A DNA stretch of 15,813 nucleotides from Fibrobacteraceae bacterium (GCA_021443045.1 JABUUT010000051.1:1964-17776); one strand, 5' to 3'. Shown: positions 7,793-13,680, counted from the first letter of the stretch. Translations and numbers: made by a program. The notes: generated from the letters alone by a model not told the origin.

Positions 7793-8116
7793 ATGAATTT
7801 TAGAGACAAAGCATTGGAAATATTCATTCGCAACCACCCCCTTATAAAAAAATTTGGGGAAGTTCAATCATTGTCCATCAACGCCACCAACGGAACAGCC
7901 GATATTTCCATACTACTTTGTGGAGAACCCGCCCCCATACAGTTTAGAGGTTACTATTATTTTGATGACACCGATAAGGGTACAGACATCGTAGTTCGGC
8001 AAATCAGCTGTGAACGCCCCTGGATTAACGAAGCACTCAACCTTTATTTGTCAAAAACAACGCTGCGCTACACTTTGCCAGGAATTGCAGGTGGTATCGC
8101 CAAAATATTCTTTTAA
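7793..8116 (+). CDS. Small protein of unknown function
   Basis: This 107-residue protein begins MNFRDKALEIFIRNHPLIKK and ends with GIAGGIAKIFF, a hydrophobic, Gly-rich tail of about 15 residues that could be an amphipathic or membrane-associating helix. The middle part contains beta-like stretches (ADISILLCGEP, IQFRGYYYFDDTDKG, TDIVVRQISC). I do not recognise a family. The start is supported by AAGG (7784-7787), with the ATG 2 bp after the map stop. It lies between map and an EcsC-like gene, so co-expression with them is likely. No signal peptide is seen. Confidence 0.75.
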   Translation: MNFRDKALEIFIRNHPLIKKFGEVQSLSINATNGTADISILLCGEPAPIQFRGYYYFDDTDKGTDIVVRQISCERPWINEALNLYLSKTTLRYTLPGIAGGIAKIFF

Positions 8117-8142
8117 ACCAGCCATAAAACGGGAGGCTATCC

Positions 8143-8787
8143 ATGAGCGACGAAATCCTAGACGAGGAAGAACAAGAATACAGCGGCAATTGGTCTGGCA
8201 TAGCCAAGAATATTAAGGAAAAGCTAAGCGAAATTCTTTTTGACCTAATTACAGACGTTCCCGAATCTCTGCTAACCAAGGCCGAAAATCCAGAAGAGCG
8301 GGTTGAAAAACTGATTCAAAGTGCCTGCCTTAAATCGGCCACCGTCAGCGGAACCCTTTCCATTCCTGCAGGCATTACCGGTATTCTCACTTCCATTCCC
8401 GACATTGCCGCCATTTGGCGCATTCAGGCCCAACTGGTAGCCGACATCGCCGCCACCTATGGCAAAATGGCGCTCCTTAGCAGAGAAACCATGGTCTGGT
8501 GCCTATTCCGCCACAGTGCAGCCAGCCTCCTCCGGGACATCGCCGTACGTACAGGCACCCGTATTGTGGTTCAAAAAGTTTCCATCACAGTACTCCACAA
8601 AATTCTCCATAAAATCGGAATCAAAATTTCAGCAAAAGTATTTGGCCGCATAGCACTACGGGCCATACCTGCCATTGGAGCCATTGGAAACGGAGCCTAC
8701 ACCTACCTGGACACCCGGGAAGTAGGCAAAACTGCAGAGGACTATTTTCATGCCCTCGCCGACATGGATAAAGAAGCTGTAAAATAA
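8143..8787 (+). CDS. EcsC-family-like protein
   Basis: This 214-residue protein has an acidic N-terminus (1-20), then a Gly/Ile/Pro-rich hydrophobic region (about 66-95) with LSIPAGITGILTSIPDI followed by a conserved-looking helix ending IAATYGK (101-108). A second hydrophobic region ends AIPAIGAIGNGAYTYLD (174-190). The arrangement of a Gly-rich segment, a lipid-facing helix ending in a YG motif and a late G-AxxN/G-AY element resembles EcsC family proteins, whose function is poorly known. This is a memory-based match and could be wrong. GGGAGG (8131-8136) gives a strong ribosome-binding site. It is the last gene of the map operon; no convincing terminator follows directly. Confidence 0.72.
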   Translation: MSDEILDEEEQEYSGNWSGIAKNIKEKLSEILFDLITDVPESLLTKAENPEERVEKLIQSACLKSATVSGTLSIPAGITGILTSIPDIAAIWRIQAQLVADIAATYGKMALLSRETMVWCLFRHSAASLLRDIAVRTGTRIVVQKVSITVLHKILHKIGIKISAKVFGRIALRAIPAIGAIGNGAYTYLDTREVGKTAEDYFHALADMDKEAVK

Positions 8788-8818
8788 AAGGGCAACAGTA
8801 AAACCCTGTAAAAAAAAT

Positions 8819-8927
8819 GGTGGTTGCAGCGGAGCTTCCAACTCTTGCGACTTGGAAGCGGGCCTGCAAGCCCGCCTGCGGCAAGCTGGCAATCCCGTTT
8901 CACAAGTCTTGGCGAGTTGTGGTGGTT
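8819..8927 (+). repeat. Structured intergenic repeat, long copy
   Basis: Nearly identical to 11633-11722 apart from extra loop material and a few substitutions. It can fold as a long imperfect hairpin: CAACTC / GACTTG / GAAGCGGG on the left pair with CCCGTTTC / CAAGTC / GAGTTG on the right (the first pairing uses one G-T). A second possible hairpin is GCTTCCAA-10 nt-TTGGAAGC. The loop carries GCGGGC-ctgcaa-GCCCGC. No coding potential is seen. Confidence 0.85.
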
Positions 8928-8945
8928 GGTTATCAGTAGCGAGTT

Positions 8946-8978
8946 GTCACCCTGGAGTGCCTTGGCACGATAGGGTCC
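8946..8978 (+). repeat. Variable-palindrome repeat, copy 3
   Basis: Left flank GTCACCCTGGA, palindrome GTGCC-tt-GGCAC, right flank GATAGGGTCC. It lies 1 bp from copy 4, which runs in the opposite direction, so the two form a tail-to-tail pair. Confidence 0.75.
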
Positions 8979-8979
8979 A

Positions 8980-9015
8980 CTGGATCCTTCAGGGCGACAC
9001 CCTTCAGGATGACAC
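8980..9015 (-). repeat. Variable-palindrome repeat, copy 4
   Basis: Read on the minus strand: GTGTCATCCTGA, palindrome AGGG-tgtcg-CCCT, GAAGGATCCAG. The flanks are identical to those of copy 2 (6933-6969); the stem is not. Confidence 0.85.
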
Positions 9016-9041
9016 ATTCGAGTTGAACCCATTCTATGGAT

Positions 9042-9100
9042 CCTAGCTGTCCTTCGGACAGTTCCGCCTACGGCTCGGTAGAATTAGTTGTCAGTAGTCA
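9042..9100 (-). repeat. 59-bp repeat, right copy of a perfect inverted pair
   Basis: Exact reverse complement of bases 1-59. It includes the hairpin CTGTCC-ttc-GGACAG and runs into a heptamer tract at 9082-9116. Confidence 0.9.
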
Positions 9101-9116
9101 GTTGTCAGTAGTGAGG
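9082..9116. repeat. Heptamer tract
   Basis: Units AATTAGT, TGTCAGT, AGTCAGT, TGTCAGT and AGTGAGG in one 7-bp phase. This is the reverse-complement orientation of the tract before map. Confidence 0.75.
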
Positions 9117-9154
9117 TTCGGCGTAAACGCCTAGAGGCATGAGGCCAAAGGAGT

Positions 9155-9182
9155 AGTTAGTATACAGTAGGTAGTAGTTAGT
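9155..9182. repeat. Heptamer tract
   Basis: Four units: AGTTAGT, ATACAGT, AGGTAGT, AGTTAGT. Confidence 0.7.
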
Positions 9183-9253
9183 TTAAATTATCATGGGCCT
9201 TTGGCACATATTATGATCAAGCAAGCCTTTCGGCTCGCCTAGAAATACAACCT

Positions 9254-9288
9254 ACTAATAACTAAACATTTATCATTAACAACTAACG
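9254..9288. repeat. Heptamer tract
   Basis: Five units: ACTAATA, ACTAAAC, ATTTATC, ATTAACA, ACTAACG, in the same orientation as the tract before map. It is followed directly by a GGTACCTCTAAA motif and a terminator. Confidence 0.65.
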
Positions 9289-9299
9289 GGTACCTCTAA

Positions 9300-9323
9300 A
9301 GCCCAGTTTTTGGGCTGTTTTTT
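9300..9323 (+). terminator. Rho-independent terminator upstream of fusA
   Basis: Stem AGCCCA (9300-9305) / TGGGCT (9311-9316) with a 5-nt loop, followed by G and six T (9318-9323). It lies before the fusA promoter, so it should insulate fusA from upstream transcription coming from the map operon or the repeat region. Confidence 0.75.
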
Positions 9324-9353
9324 CTATTCCAGTGCTTAAAAACACAGCAAACC

Positions 9354-9383
9354 TTGAGTCCTAGTAGAAATTTTCTATATTTG
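9354..9383 (+). promoter_or_regulatory. Probable fusA promoter
   Basis: TTGAGT (9354-9359) and TATATT (9376-9381) are 16 bp apart. Read another way, TATATTTG (9376-9383) fits the Bacteroidetes -7 element TAnnTTTG with a TTG 19 bp upstream. It lies 43 bp before the start codon. The ribosome-binding site of fusA is weak (GGA at 9417-9419). Confidence 0.6.
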
Positions 9384-9426
9384 GGCGCAAACTTAAACAA
9401 CATCAACTCCATTTGTGGAATAAAAT

Positions 9427-11550
9427 ATGAAAAACATAGCAACACACAGAAATATTGGTATTTCTGCCCACATTGACTCCGGTAAGACCACTCTTACCGA
9501 ACGTATCCTCTACTTCACAAAGCGTATTCACGCTATCCACGAAGTTCGTGGTAAAGACGGCGTTGGTGCCACCATGGACTCTATGGAACTGGAACGCGAA
9601 CGCGGTATCACCATTCAGTCTGCTGCCACATTTGCTAGCTGGACACACACCAAGAGCGGCGAAGCCGACACCATCAACATCATCGATACCCCGGGTCACG
9701 TAGACTTCACCATCGAAGTGGAACGTTCTCTTCGCGTGTTGGACGGTGCTATCCTGGTTCTCACCGGCGTTGAAGGCGTCCAGTCCCAGTCTATTACCGT
9801 TGACCGTCAGATGCGCCGCTACAAGGTACCACGCGTGGTATTCGTGAACAAGTGCGACCGCTCCGGTGCAAACCCACTCCGCGTGGCTGTGATGCTCAAG
9901 GAAAAGCTGAACCACAAGCCTTGCGTAATGCAGATTCCTATAGGTCTCGAAGACCAACTGAAGGGTGTGGTTGACCTGATTGAAATGAAGGCCTACTACT
10001 TTGAAGGCGAAAACGGCGACGACATGATCGAAAAGGACATTCCGGAAGAACTCCAGGCACAGGCCCAGGAATACCGTGAAAAGCTCATCGACTGCTGCGC
10101 CGACTACTGCGACGAAATTATGGAAAAGGCCATGGAAGGCGAATACATGGACATCGATAAGGCTCTTATCAAGTCCACCATCCGCAAGGCCACAATCTCC
10201 TTGGAAATCACCCCAGTGTTCATGGGTTCTGCCCACAAGAACATCGGCGTTCAAAAGCTTTTGGACGGTGTGATTGACTACCTGCCAAACCCAACCGAAG
10301 TTGAAAACAAGGCTTTGGACGTAGACAACAACGAAGCCGAAGTTATCCTCAAGAGCGAAGATAACGAACCTCTCGTTTGCTACGCATTTAAGTTGGTTAA
10401 CGACCGCTATGGCCAGCTCACCTACATCCGCGTATACCAGGGAACCATCAAGAAGGGCGACGCCATTGTGAACATGGCAACTGGCAAGAAGGTTTCTGTG
10501 GGCCGTCTGGTTCGTATGCACGCCGACGAAATGGTTGATATTACCGAAGCCGGTGCAGGCGACATTGTTGCCCTGTTTGGTATCGACTGTGCCTCCGGTA
10601 CTACATTTACCGATGGCAAGAGCCACTACAACATGACTTCCATGCACGTTCCTAACCCAGTGATTGAACTTGTGATTGAAGCCAAGAACCGTGACGATCT
10701 TGAAAACCTCTCCAAGGCCCTCAACCGCTTTACCAAGGAAGACCCCACATTCCAGGTGGAAGTGGACAAGGAAAGCGGACAGACCATTATCAAGGGTATG
10801 GGCGAACTCCACCTTGACGTTTACATCGAACGTATGCGTCGCGAATATAAGGTAGATGTTCAGACTGGTGCTCCTCAGGTGGCTTACCGCGAAACCATCA
10901 CCCGCGAATCCAAGTTCGAATACACTCATAAGAAGCAGACCGGTGGTAGCGGCCAGTTCGCTAAGGTGCTGGGCATTATGCGTCCTATGGCTGTAGAAGG
11001 CGACTCCGAAAAGGTTTACAACTTTGTGAACTCCGTTGTAGGTGGACGTATTCCTAAGGAATACATCCCTTCTTGCGACAAGGGTTTCCAGAGCTGCATG
11101 GAAGCAGGTTCCTTGATAGGCTTCCCTGTTGTGGGTATCGAAATGGAAGTGACCGACGGTGCATTCCACCCCGTTGACTCTTCTGATATGGCCTTCCAGA
11201 TTGCCGCCCGCATGGGCTTCCGCGAAGCCTTCGAAAAGGCTGGGGCCCAAATTCTCGAACCTATCATGAAGGTTGAAATCCAAACTCCAACAGAATTCCA
11301 GGGTTCCGTTGTGGGTAACGTTTCCCAGCGCCGTGGTAACATCGTTGGTACAAGTGAAGAACTGGGCATGACCACAATCACTGCCGAAGTTCCTCTGTCC
11401 GAAATGTTCGGTTATGCCACCGACCTTCGCTCCATGACTCAGGGTAAGGCTGAGTTCACCATGGAATTCTGCAAGTACGCTCCAGTACCTCGCAACATCC
11501 AGGAAGAGCTCATCAAGAAGTACGGAGACAAGGCCCGCGCCCGCGCCTAA
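9427..11550 (+). CDS. fusA: Elongation factor G, spd/mitochondrial EFG1-like
   Basis: GTPase that drives translocation of tRNA and mRNA on the ribosome. The 707-residue protein has the full EF-G layout: G1 AHIDSGKTT (14-22), G2 RGITIQ (59-64), G3 DTPGH (87-91), G4 NKCD (141-144), domain IV from about 490 (THKKQTGGSGQFAKV) and the domain V end KGxAEFTMEFCKYAPVP. Several features resemble mitochondrial EFG1 and the spdEFG1 group more than E. coli EF-G: Ser18 in the P-loop where E. coli has Ala, HEVRGKDGVGATMDSMELERERGIT in switch I, and the tail motif EFTMEF. Cys143 replaces the usual Met of NKMD. Codon use is strongly biased (AAG, GGT/GGC, CGT/CGC, CTC), as expected for a highly expressed gene and unlike its neighbours. 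It has its own promoter and a terminator. No ribosomal protein genes lie next to it. Confidence 0.97.
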   Translation: MKNIATHRNIGISAHIDSGKTTLTERILYFTKRIHAIHEVRGKDGVGATMDSMELERERGITIQSAATFASWTHTKSGEADTINIIDTPGHVDFTIEVERSLRVLDGAILVLTGVEGVQSQSITVDRQMRRYKVPRVVFVNKCDRSGANPLRVAVMLKEKLNHKPCVMQIPIGLEDQLKGVVDLIEMKAYYFEGENGDDMIEKDIPEELQAQAQEYREKLIDCCADYCDEIMEKAMEGEYMDIDKALIKSTIRKATISLEITPVFMGSAHKNIGVQKLLDGVIDYLPNPTEVENKALDVDNNEAEVILKSEDNEPLVCYAFKLVNDRYGQLTYIRVYQGTIKKGDAIVNMATGKKVSVGRLVRMHADEMVDITEAGAGDIVALFGIDCASGTTFTDGKSHYNMTSMHVPNPVIELVIEAKNRDDLENLSKALNRFTKEDPTFQVEVDKESGQTIIKGMGELHLDVYIERMRREYKVDVQTGAPQVAYRETITRESKFEYTHKKQTGGSGQFAKVLGIMRPMAVEGDSEKVYNFVNSVVGGRIPKEYIPSCDKGFQSCMEAGSLIGFPVVGIEMEVTDGAFHPVDSSDMAFQIAARMGFREAFEKAGAQILEPIMKVEIQTPTEFQGSVVGNVSQRRGNIVGTSEELGMTTITAEVPLSEMFGYATDLRSMTQGKAEFTMEFCKYAPVPRNIQEELIKKYGDKARARA

Positions 11551-11590
11551 GACTCGCCCATTGGTAATATGCCAATAGCTTTGTCAAAAA

Positions 11591-11618
11591 GCTCTCGGTT
11601 TTACCGAGAGCTTTTTTT
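11591..11618 (+). terminator. fusA terminator
   Basis: Perfect 9-bp stem GCTCTCGGT (11591-11599) / ACCGAGAGC (11603-11611), 3-nt loop, then seven T (11612-11618). The A-run before the stem would give a T-run on the other strand too, but no minus-strand gene reads into it. Confidence 0.92.
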
Positions 11619-11632
11619 AGTAGTTAGTAAAC

Positions 11633-11722
11633 GGTGGTTGCAGCGGAGCTGCCAACTCTTGCGACTTGGAAGTGGGCCTGCAAGCAGTCCCGTTTCACAA
11701 GTCTTGGCGAGTTGTGGTGGTT
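11633..11722 (+). repeat. Structured intergenic repeat, short copy
   Basis: Second copy of 8819-8927, lacking about 19 bp of loop. The long-hairpin pairing survives a change in the arm (GAAGTGGG pairs with CCCGTTTC through G-T wobble), whereas the short hairpin GCTTCCAA/TTGGAAGC of the long copy is broken here by one base (CTGCCAA). Confidence 0.85.
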
Positions 11723-11739
11723 AGTTGTCGGTTATCAGT
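11719..11739. repeat. Heptamer tract
   Basis: Three units: GGTTAGT, TGTCGGT, TATCAGT. It overlaps the end of the structured repeat; a similar tract (GGTTGGT, TATCAGT, AGCGAGT) follows the other copy at 8924-8944. Confidence 0.6.
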
Positions 11740-11747
11740 GTCAGGCT

Positions 11748-11833
11748 GTCATTGCGCGAGGAGCGTAGCGACGAGGCAATCCAGTGGGTAGTGCTCGTAT
11801 GGACTATCACTGGATTCTTCGGCTCAGAATGAC
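11748..11833. repeat. 86-bp palindromic element (MITE-like)
   Basis: Outer arms GTCATT (11748-11753) / AATGAC (11828-11833) and inner arms AATCCAGTG (11778-11786) / CACTGGATT (11808-11816). Each half resembles one copy of the GTCAYYCTG...GGATCCAG repeat family, so the element is a head-out inverted pair like 8946-9015. No transposase is present; any mobility is inferred only. Confidence 0.65.
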
Positions 11834-11892
11834 AAAGACCTGCGTAATAGTAAGCCAAATTCCCCTATTTTTTAAGAAATTCAAAATTATTT

Positions 11893-11929
11893 TTTACGAA
11901 AAAGCAAAAAAAAACTAAATTTATCTTTG
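11893..11929 (+). promoter_or_regulatory. Probable promoter of the Fn3 lipoprotein gene
   Basis: TTTACG (11893-11898) and TAAATT (11916-11921) with a 17-bp A-rich spacer. TATCTTTG (11922-11929) also fits the Bacteroidetes -7 element TAnnTTTG, as in the fusA promoter. The ribosome-binding site AAGAAGGA lies 5 bp or so before the ATG at 11966. Confidence 0.5.
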
Positions 11930-11965
11930 GAAAAGTTTACAATCATTTCTAAAGAAGGATTTCCT

Positions 11966-13411
11966 ATGAGAACTTACAAATGGTTTTCTACAGTAGTGCT
12001 GGGCGCACTGCTTTCCGGTGCCATGGCACTTACCGCTTGCGATTCTTCCGTATCCGCCGACGATGACGAAGACACCAGCTCCAGTTCCAAGAAAACAACC
12101 AGCAGTTCTTCCAAAAAAACATCCTCTTCCAGCTCCAGCGATGCCTCTGAAGACATCGACGAAGACGCTGTAGAACTTTCTGTTCCATCCAACCTGAAAG
12201 TATCCCAAATGACAGACAGCACATGGCTCCTCACCTGGGAATACACCCCTGCTGGTGGTGATGAGGAAGGCTTCCTAGTTCAGGTTCTCGATTTGGAAAA
12301 CAGCGTTTGGAAAAAAGAAGGTACCAGTGGCCAAGGCGTGTACAAGTATGTGCTCAAAGGCAAAAAGAGACTGGACCACTTCTACCGCGTGGCGGCCTAC
12401 GTTGGTAGCAAAACCGGACAATTCTCCTCCGACATCTACATCACCGAAAAGGGTGGCCAAGAAGGCTCTCCCGATTCTACAGCAGGCGAAGTTGCAGCCG
12501 ACCTTCCAATTCCAGGAAACCTCCAAGCCTACCGTGTAGCACCCAGCGTGTTTGTTTTGGAATGGGAATACTCCCGCCTTGCCGACCGCCCCGCCTCCGG
12601 CTTTGAGATTGAATACATGGATCCAACAGGCAAGTGGGTTCGCTTGGAAGACAAGCCCGACAGCAACTCCACCCGCTACATTCTCAATGGTCTTAAAAAT
12701 GCCGAACGGTACTACCGCGTAAGAGCATTTGATGCCGACGGCGTTTCCGAATACTCCAACGAAGTTCTGGTAACCAAGTCTGCCGAATACCGCGAAGACA
12801 TTTCCTTCACGGTTCCAAAGATTACAGGGCAAATAAGAACCTACCTCGACATTTGCGTGGATACCACCACCTTGGATTACATCACCAAGTCTAGAACCGT
12901 GATTGACTCCTTCGAAGTGAATTCTACCATGATGTACAAGTACGAAGACAACGACACCACCAAAACCAAGTTCCTGGACTTAACCCTGTCTTCCGACGTT
13001 CCCAACAACGCCGTGCTCTTCTCCGACTACAAGCCCAAGGAATACACCAAGAAACTTTACTATCAGGTACGCTGGCTTCGCTACTACGACCAGGATACAA
13101 CCTACATCGACACCGTTCATTTCGACATCGATGTGCAGTCTGTTTCTGCTTACATTCCACAAGACATGATGTTTACCACCTACGGCCAAGTTCGCATTGT
13201 GTGGGAAGACGTGAATGGCGTAACCGACTACACCGAATGGTCTTTGCCTGTGGGCAACGAAGCCGGTAGCGAGGCTTCCAACGAAGTACAGATTTTCTTT
13301 ACCGTAGGTTTCTGCACCGAATACTGGCCTAATTCCCGCCTGAAAGCCTATGAAAAGCAATTCTACGAAAATCATAAAGGAGTAGACGGCATCTGGTTCT
13401 GGAAGGATTGA
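11966..13411 (+). CDS. Surface lipoprotein with two Fn3-like domains
   Basis: This 481-residue protein has a lipoprotein signal peptide ending in the lipobox LTAC, with Cys25 as the lipidation site. An acidic patch and a Ser/Lys-rich linker follow (about 36-60), the spacer type seen in Fibrobacter surface proteins. Two repeats with the fibronectin type III pattern follow: one at about 70-160 (PSNLKVSQMTDSTWLLTWEY ... YRVAAYVGSKTGQFS) and one at about 172-268 (PGNLQAYRV ... FEIEYMD ... YRVRAFDADGVSEYS). The last 200 residues are beta-rich with many Tyr and Thr and end GIWFWKD; I do not recognise them. An in-frame ATG at 11927 exists, but the start at 11966 is chosen because AAGAAGGA precedes it and the signal peptide begins there. 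It is probably outer-membrane anchored; binding or scaffolding is inferred only. Confidence 0.9.
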   Translation: MRTYKWFSTVVLGALLSGAMALTACDSSVSADDDEDTSSSSKKTTSSSSKKTSSSSSSDASEDIDEDAVELSVPSNLKVSQMTDSTWLLTWEYTPAGGDEEGFLVQVLDLENSVWKKEGTSGQGVYKYVLKGKKRLDHFYRVAAYVGSKTGQFSSDIYITEKGGQEGSPDSTAGEVAADLPIPGNLQAYRVAPSVFVLEWEYSRLADRPASGFEIEYMDPTGKWVRLEDKPDSNSTRYILNGLKNAERYYRVRAFDADGVSEYSNEVLVTKSAEYREDISFTVPKITGQIRTYLDICVDTTTLDYITKSRTVIDSFEVNSTMMYKYEDNDTTKTKFLDLTLSSDVPNNAVLFSDYKPKEYTKKLYYQVRWLRYYDQDTTYIDTVHFDIDVQSVSAYIPQDMMFTTYGQVRIVWEDVNGVTDYTEWSLPVGNEAGSEASNEVQIFFTVGFCTEYWPNSRLKAYEKQFYENHKGVDGIWFWKD

Positions 13412-13434
13412 TACAAAAGTTAAAAGGAATTTAA

Positions 13435-13468
13435 AATACCCTGGGTCAAGGCCCCGGGTATTTTTTTT
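13435..13468 (+). terminator. Terminator of the Fn3 lipoprotein gene
   Basis: Stem AATACCC-t-GGG (13435-13445) with CCC-c-GGGTATT (13452-13462), one mismatch, 6-nt loop, followed by a T-run to 13468. It begins 24 bp after the stop codon. Confidence 0.9.
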
Positions 13469-13500
13469 GATTCATTTATCCAAAATTAAAGAGCACCTCT

Positions 13501-13533
13501 AAAAAAGAGAAGCGAGGCCCAAGAGCCTCGCTT
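13501..13533 (-). terminator. Minus-strand terminator
   Basis: Perfect 9-bp stem, AAGCGAGGC (13510-13518) and GCCTCGCTT (13525-13533), 6-nt loop. On the minus strand it is followed by TCTCTTTTTT; on the plus strand no T-run follows. It ends either the candidate RNA or the acyltransferase transcript. Confidence 0.85.
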
Positions 13534-13680
13534 CAGTGGAATAGAAGGTTGTAATTGTGCTTCCGGTCTATCCTACCCCGAGGTTCGATCCGGCCTCCCG
13601 TCTCTAAAACCAGAATGGACTGGAAGCACATTGTTAATATATGCTGTTCCAGTCCATAGAGCACAAAAAATTTTTAAATC
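13501..13680 (-). ncRNA. Candidate structured small RNA or 3' UTR RNA
   Basis: On the minus strand this segment ends in a clear terminator and starts near a possible -10 (GATAAT, plus positions 13681-13686). It contains an 11-bp perfect stem (13615-13625 with 13647-13657, 21-nt loop) and a 9-bp perfect stem (13556-13564 with 13622-13630). Both stems use 13622-13625, so they cannot form together. A weaker hairpin GAGG/CCTC lies in between. It is not recognisable as tmRNA, 4.5S RNA, RNase P RNA or 6S RNA by their known core motifs. It could instead be the 3' UTR of the acyltransferase mRNA. The ends are approximate. Confidence 0.4.

Larger units (their letters stand above)
8788..9426. other. 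Repeat mosaic between the EcsC-like gene and fusA
   Basis: No gene is supported in these 639 bp. They hold, in order, a structured repeat (8819-8927), two variable-palindrome repeats in opposite orientation (8946-9015), the right copy of the 59-bp inverted repeat (9042-9100), three heptamer tracts, small palindromes such as GGCGT-aa-ACGCC (9120-9131), a terminator (9300-9323) and the fusA promoter (9354-9383). Everything from 8819 to 9290 can be read as repeat units joined end to end. Confidence 0.75.
11551..11965. other. Intergenic region with repeats and a promoter
   Basis: Holds the fusA terminator (11591-11618), the second copy of the structured repeat (11633-11722), a short heptamer tract (11719-11739), an 86-bp palindromic element (11748-11833) and an AT-rich promoter region for the Fn3 lipoprotein. 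No gene is supported. Confidence 0.75.

Noticed and set aside
8788..8818. Terminator directly after the EcsC-like gene
   Set aside because: Only a 4-bp stem (AGGG...CCCT or ACAG...CTGT) can be drawn and it is followed by A and not T.
9403..11283. A 626-codon open frame on the minus strand across fusA
   Set aside because: It lies wholly antisense to EF-G. It is open because the biased codon use of fusA avoids stop codons in the opposite frame; the predicted protein is rich in His, Phe and Val with no recognisable domain and no ribosome-binding site.
12275..12832. A 185-codon minus-strand frame inside the Fn3 lipoprotein gene
   Set aside because: It is the shadow of a well-supported coding frame with signal peptide and Fn3 repeats.
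13557..13612. Possible tRNA or tmRNA suggested by GAGGTTCGATCC
   Set aside because: The bases around TTCGATC do not form a 5-bp T-stem, no acceptor stem with a 3' CCA-type end can be drawn and no anticodon arm is present. No tmRNA tag frame is seen.
13501..13680. 6S, 4.5S or RNase P RNA
   Set aside because: The conserved cores of these RNAs (open central bubble with terminal pairing, GGAAGGAAGCAGC-type loop, GAGGAAAGTCC) are absent.
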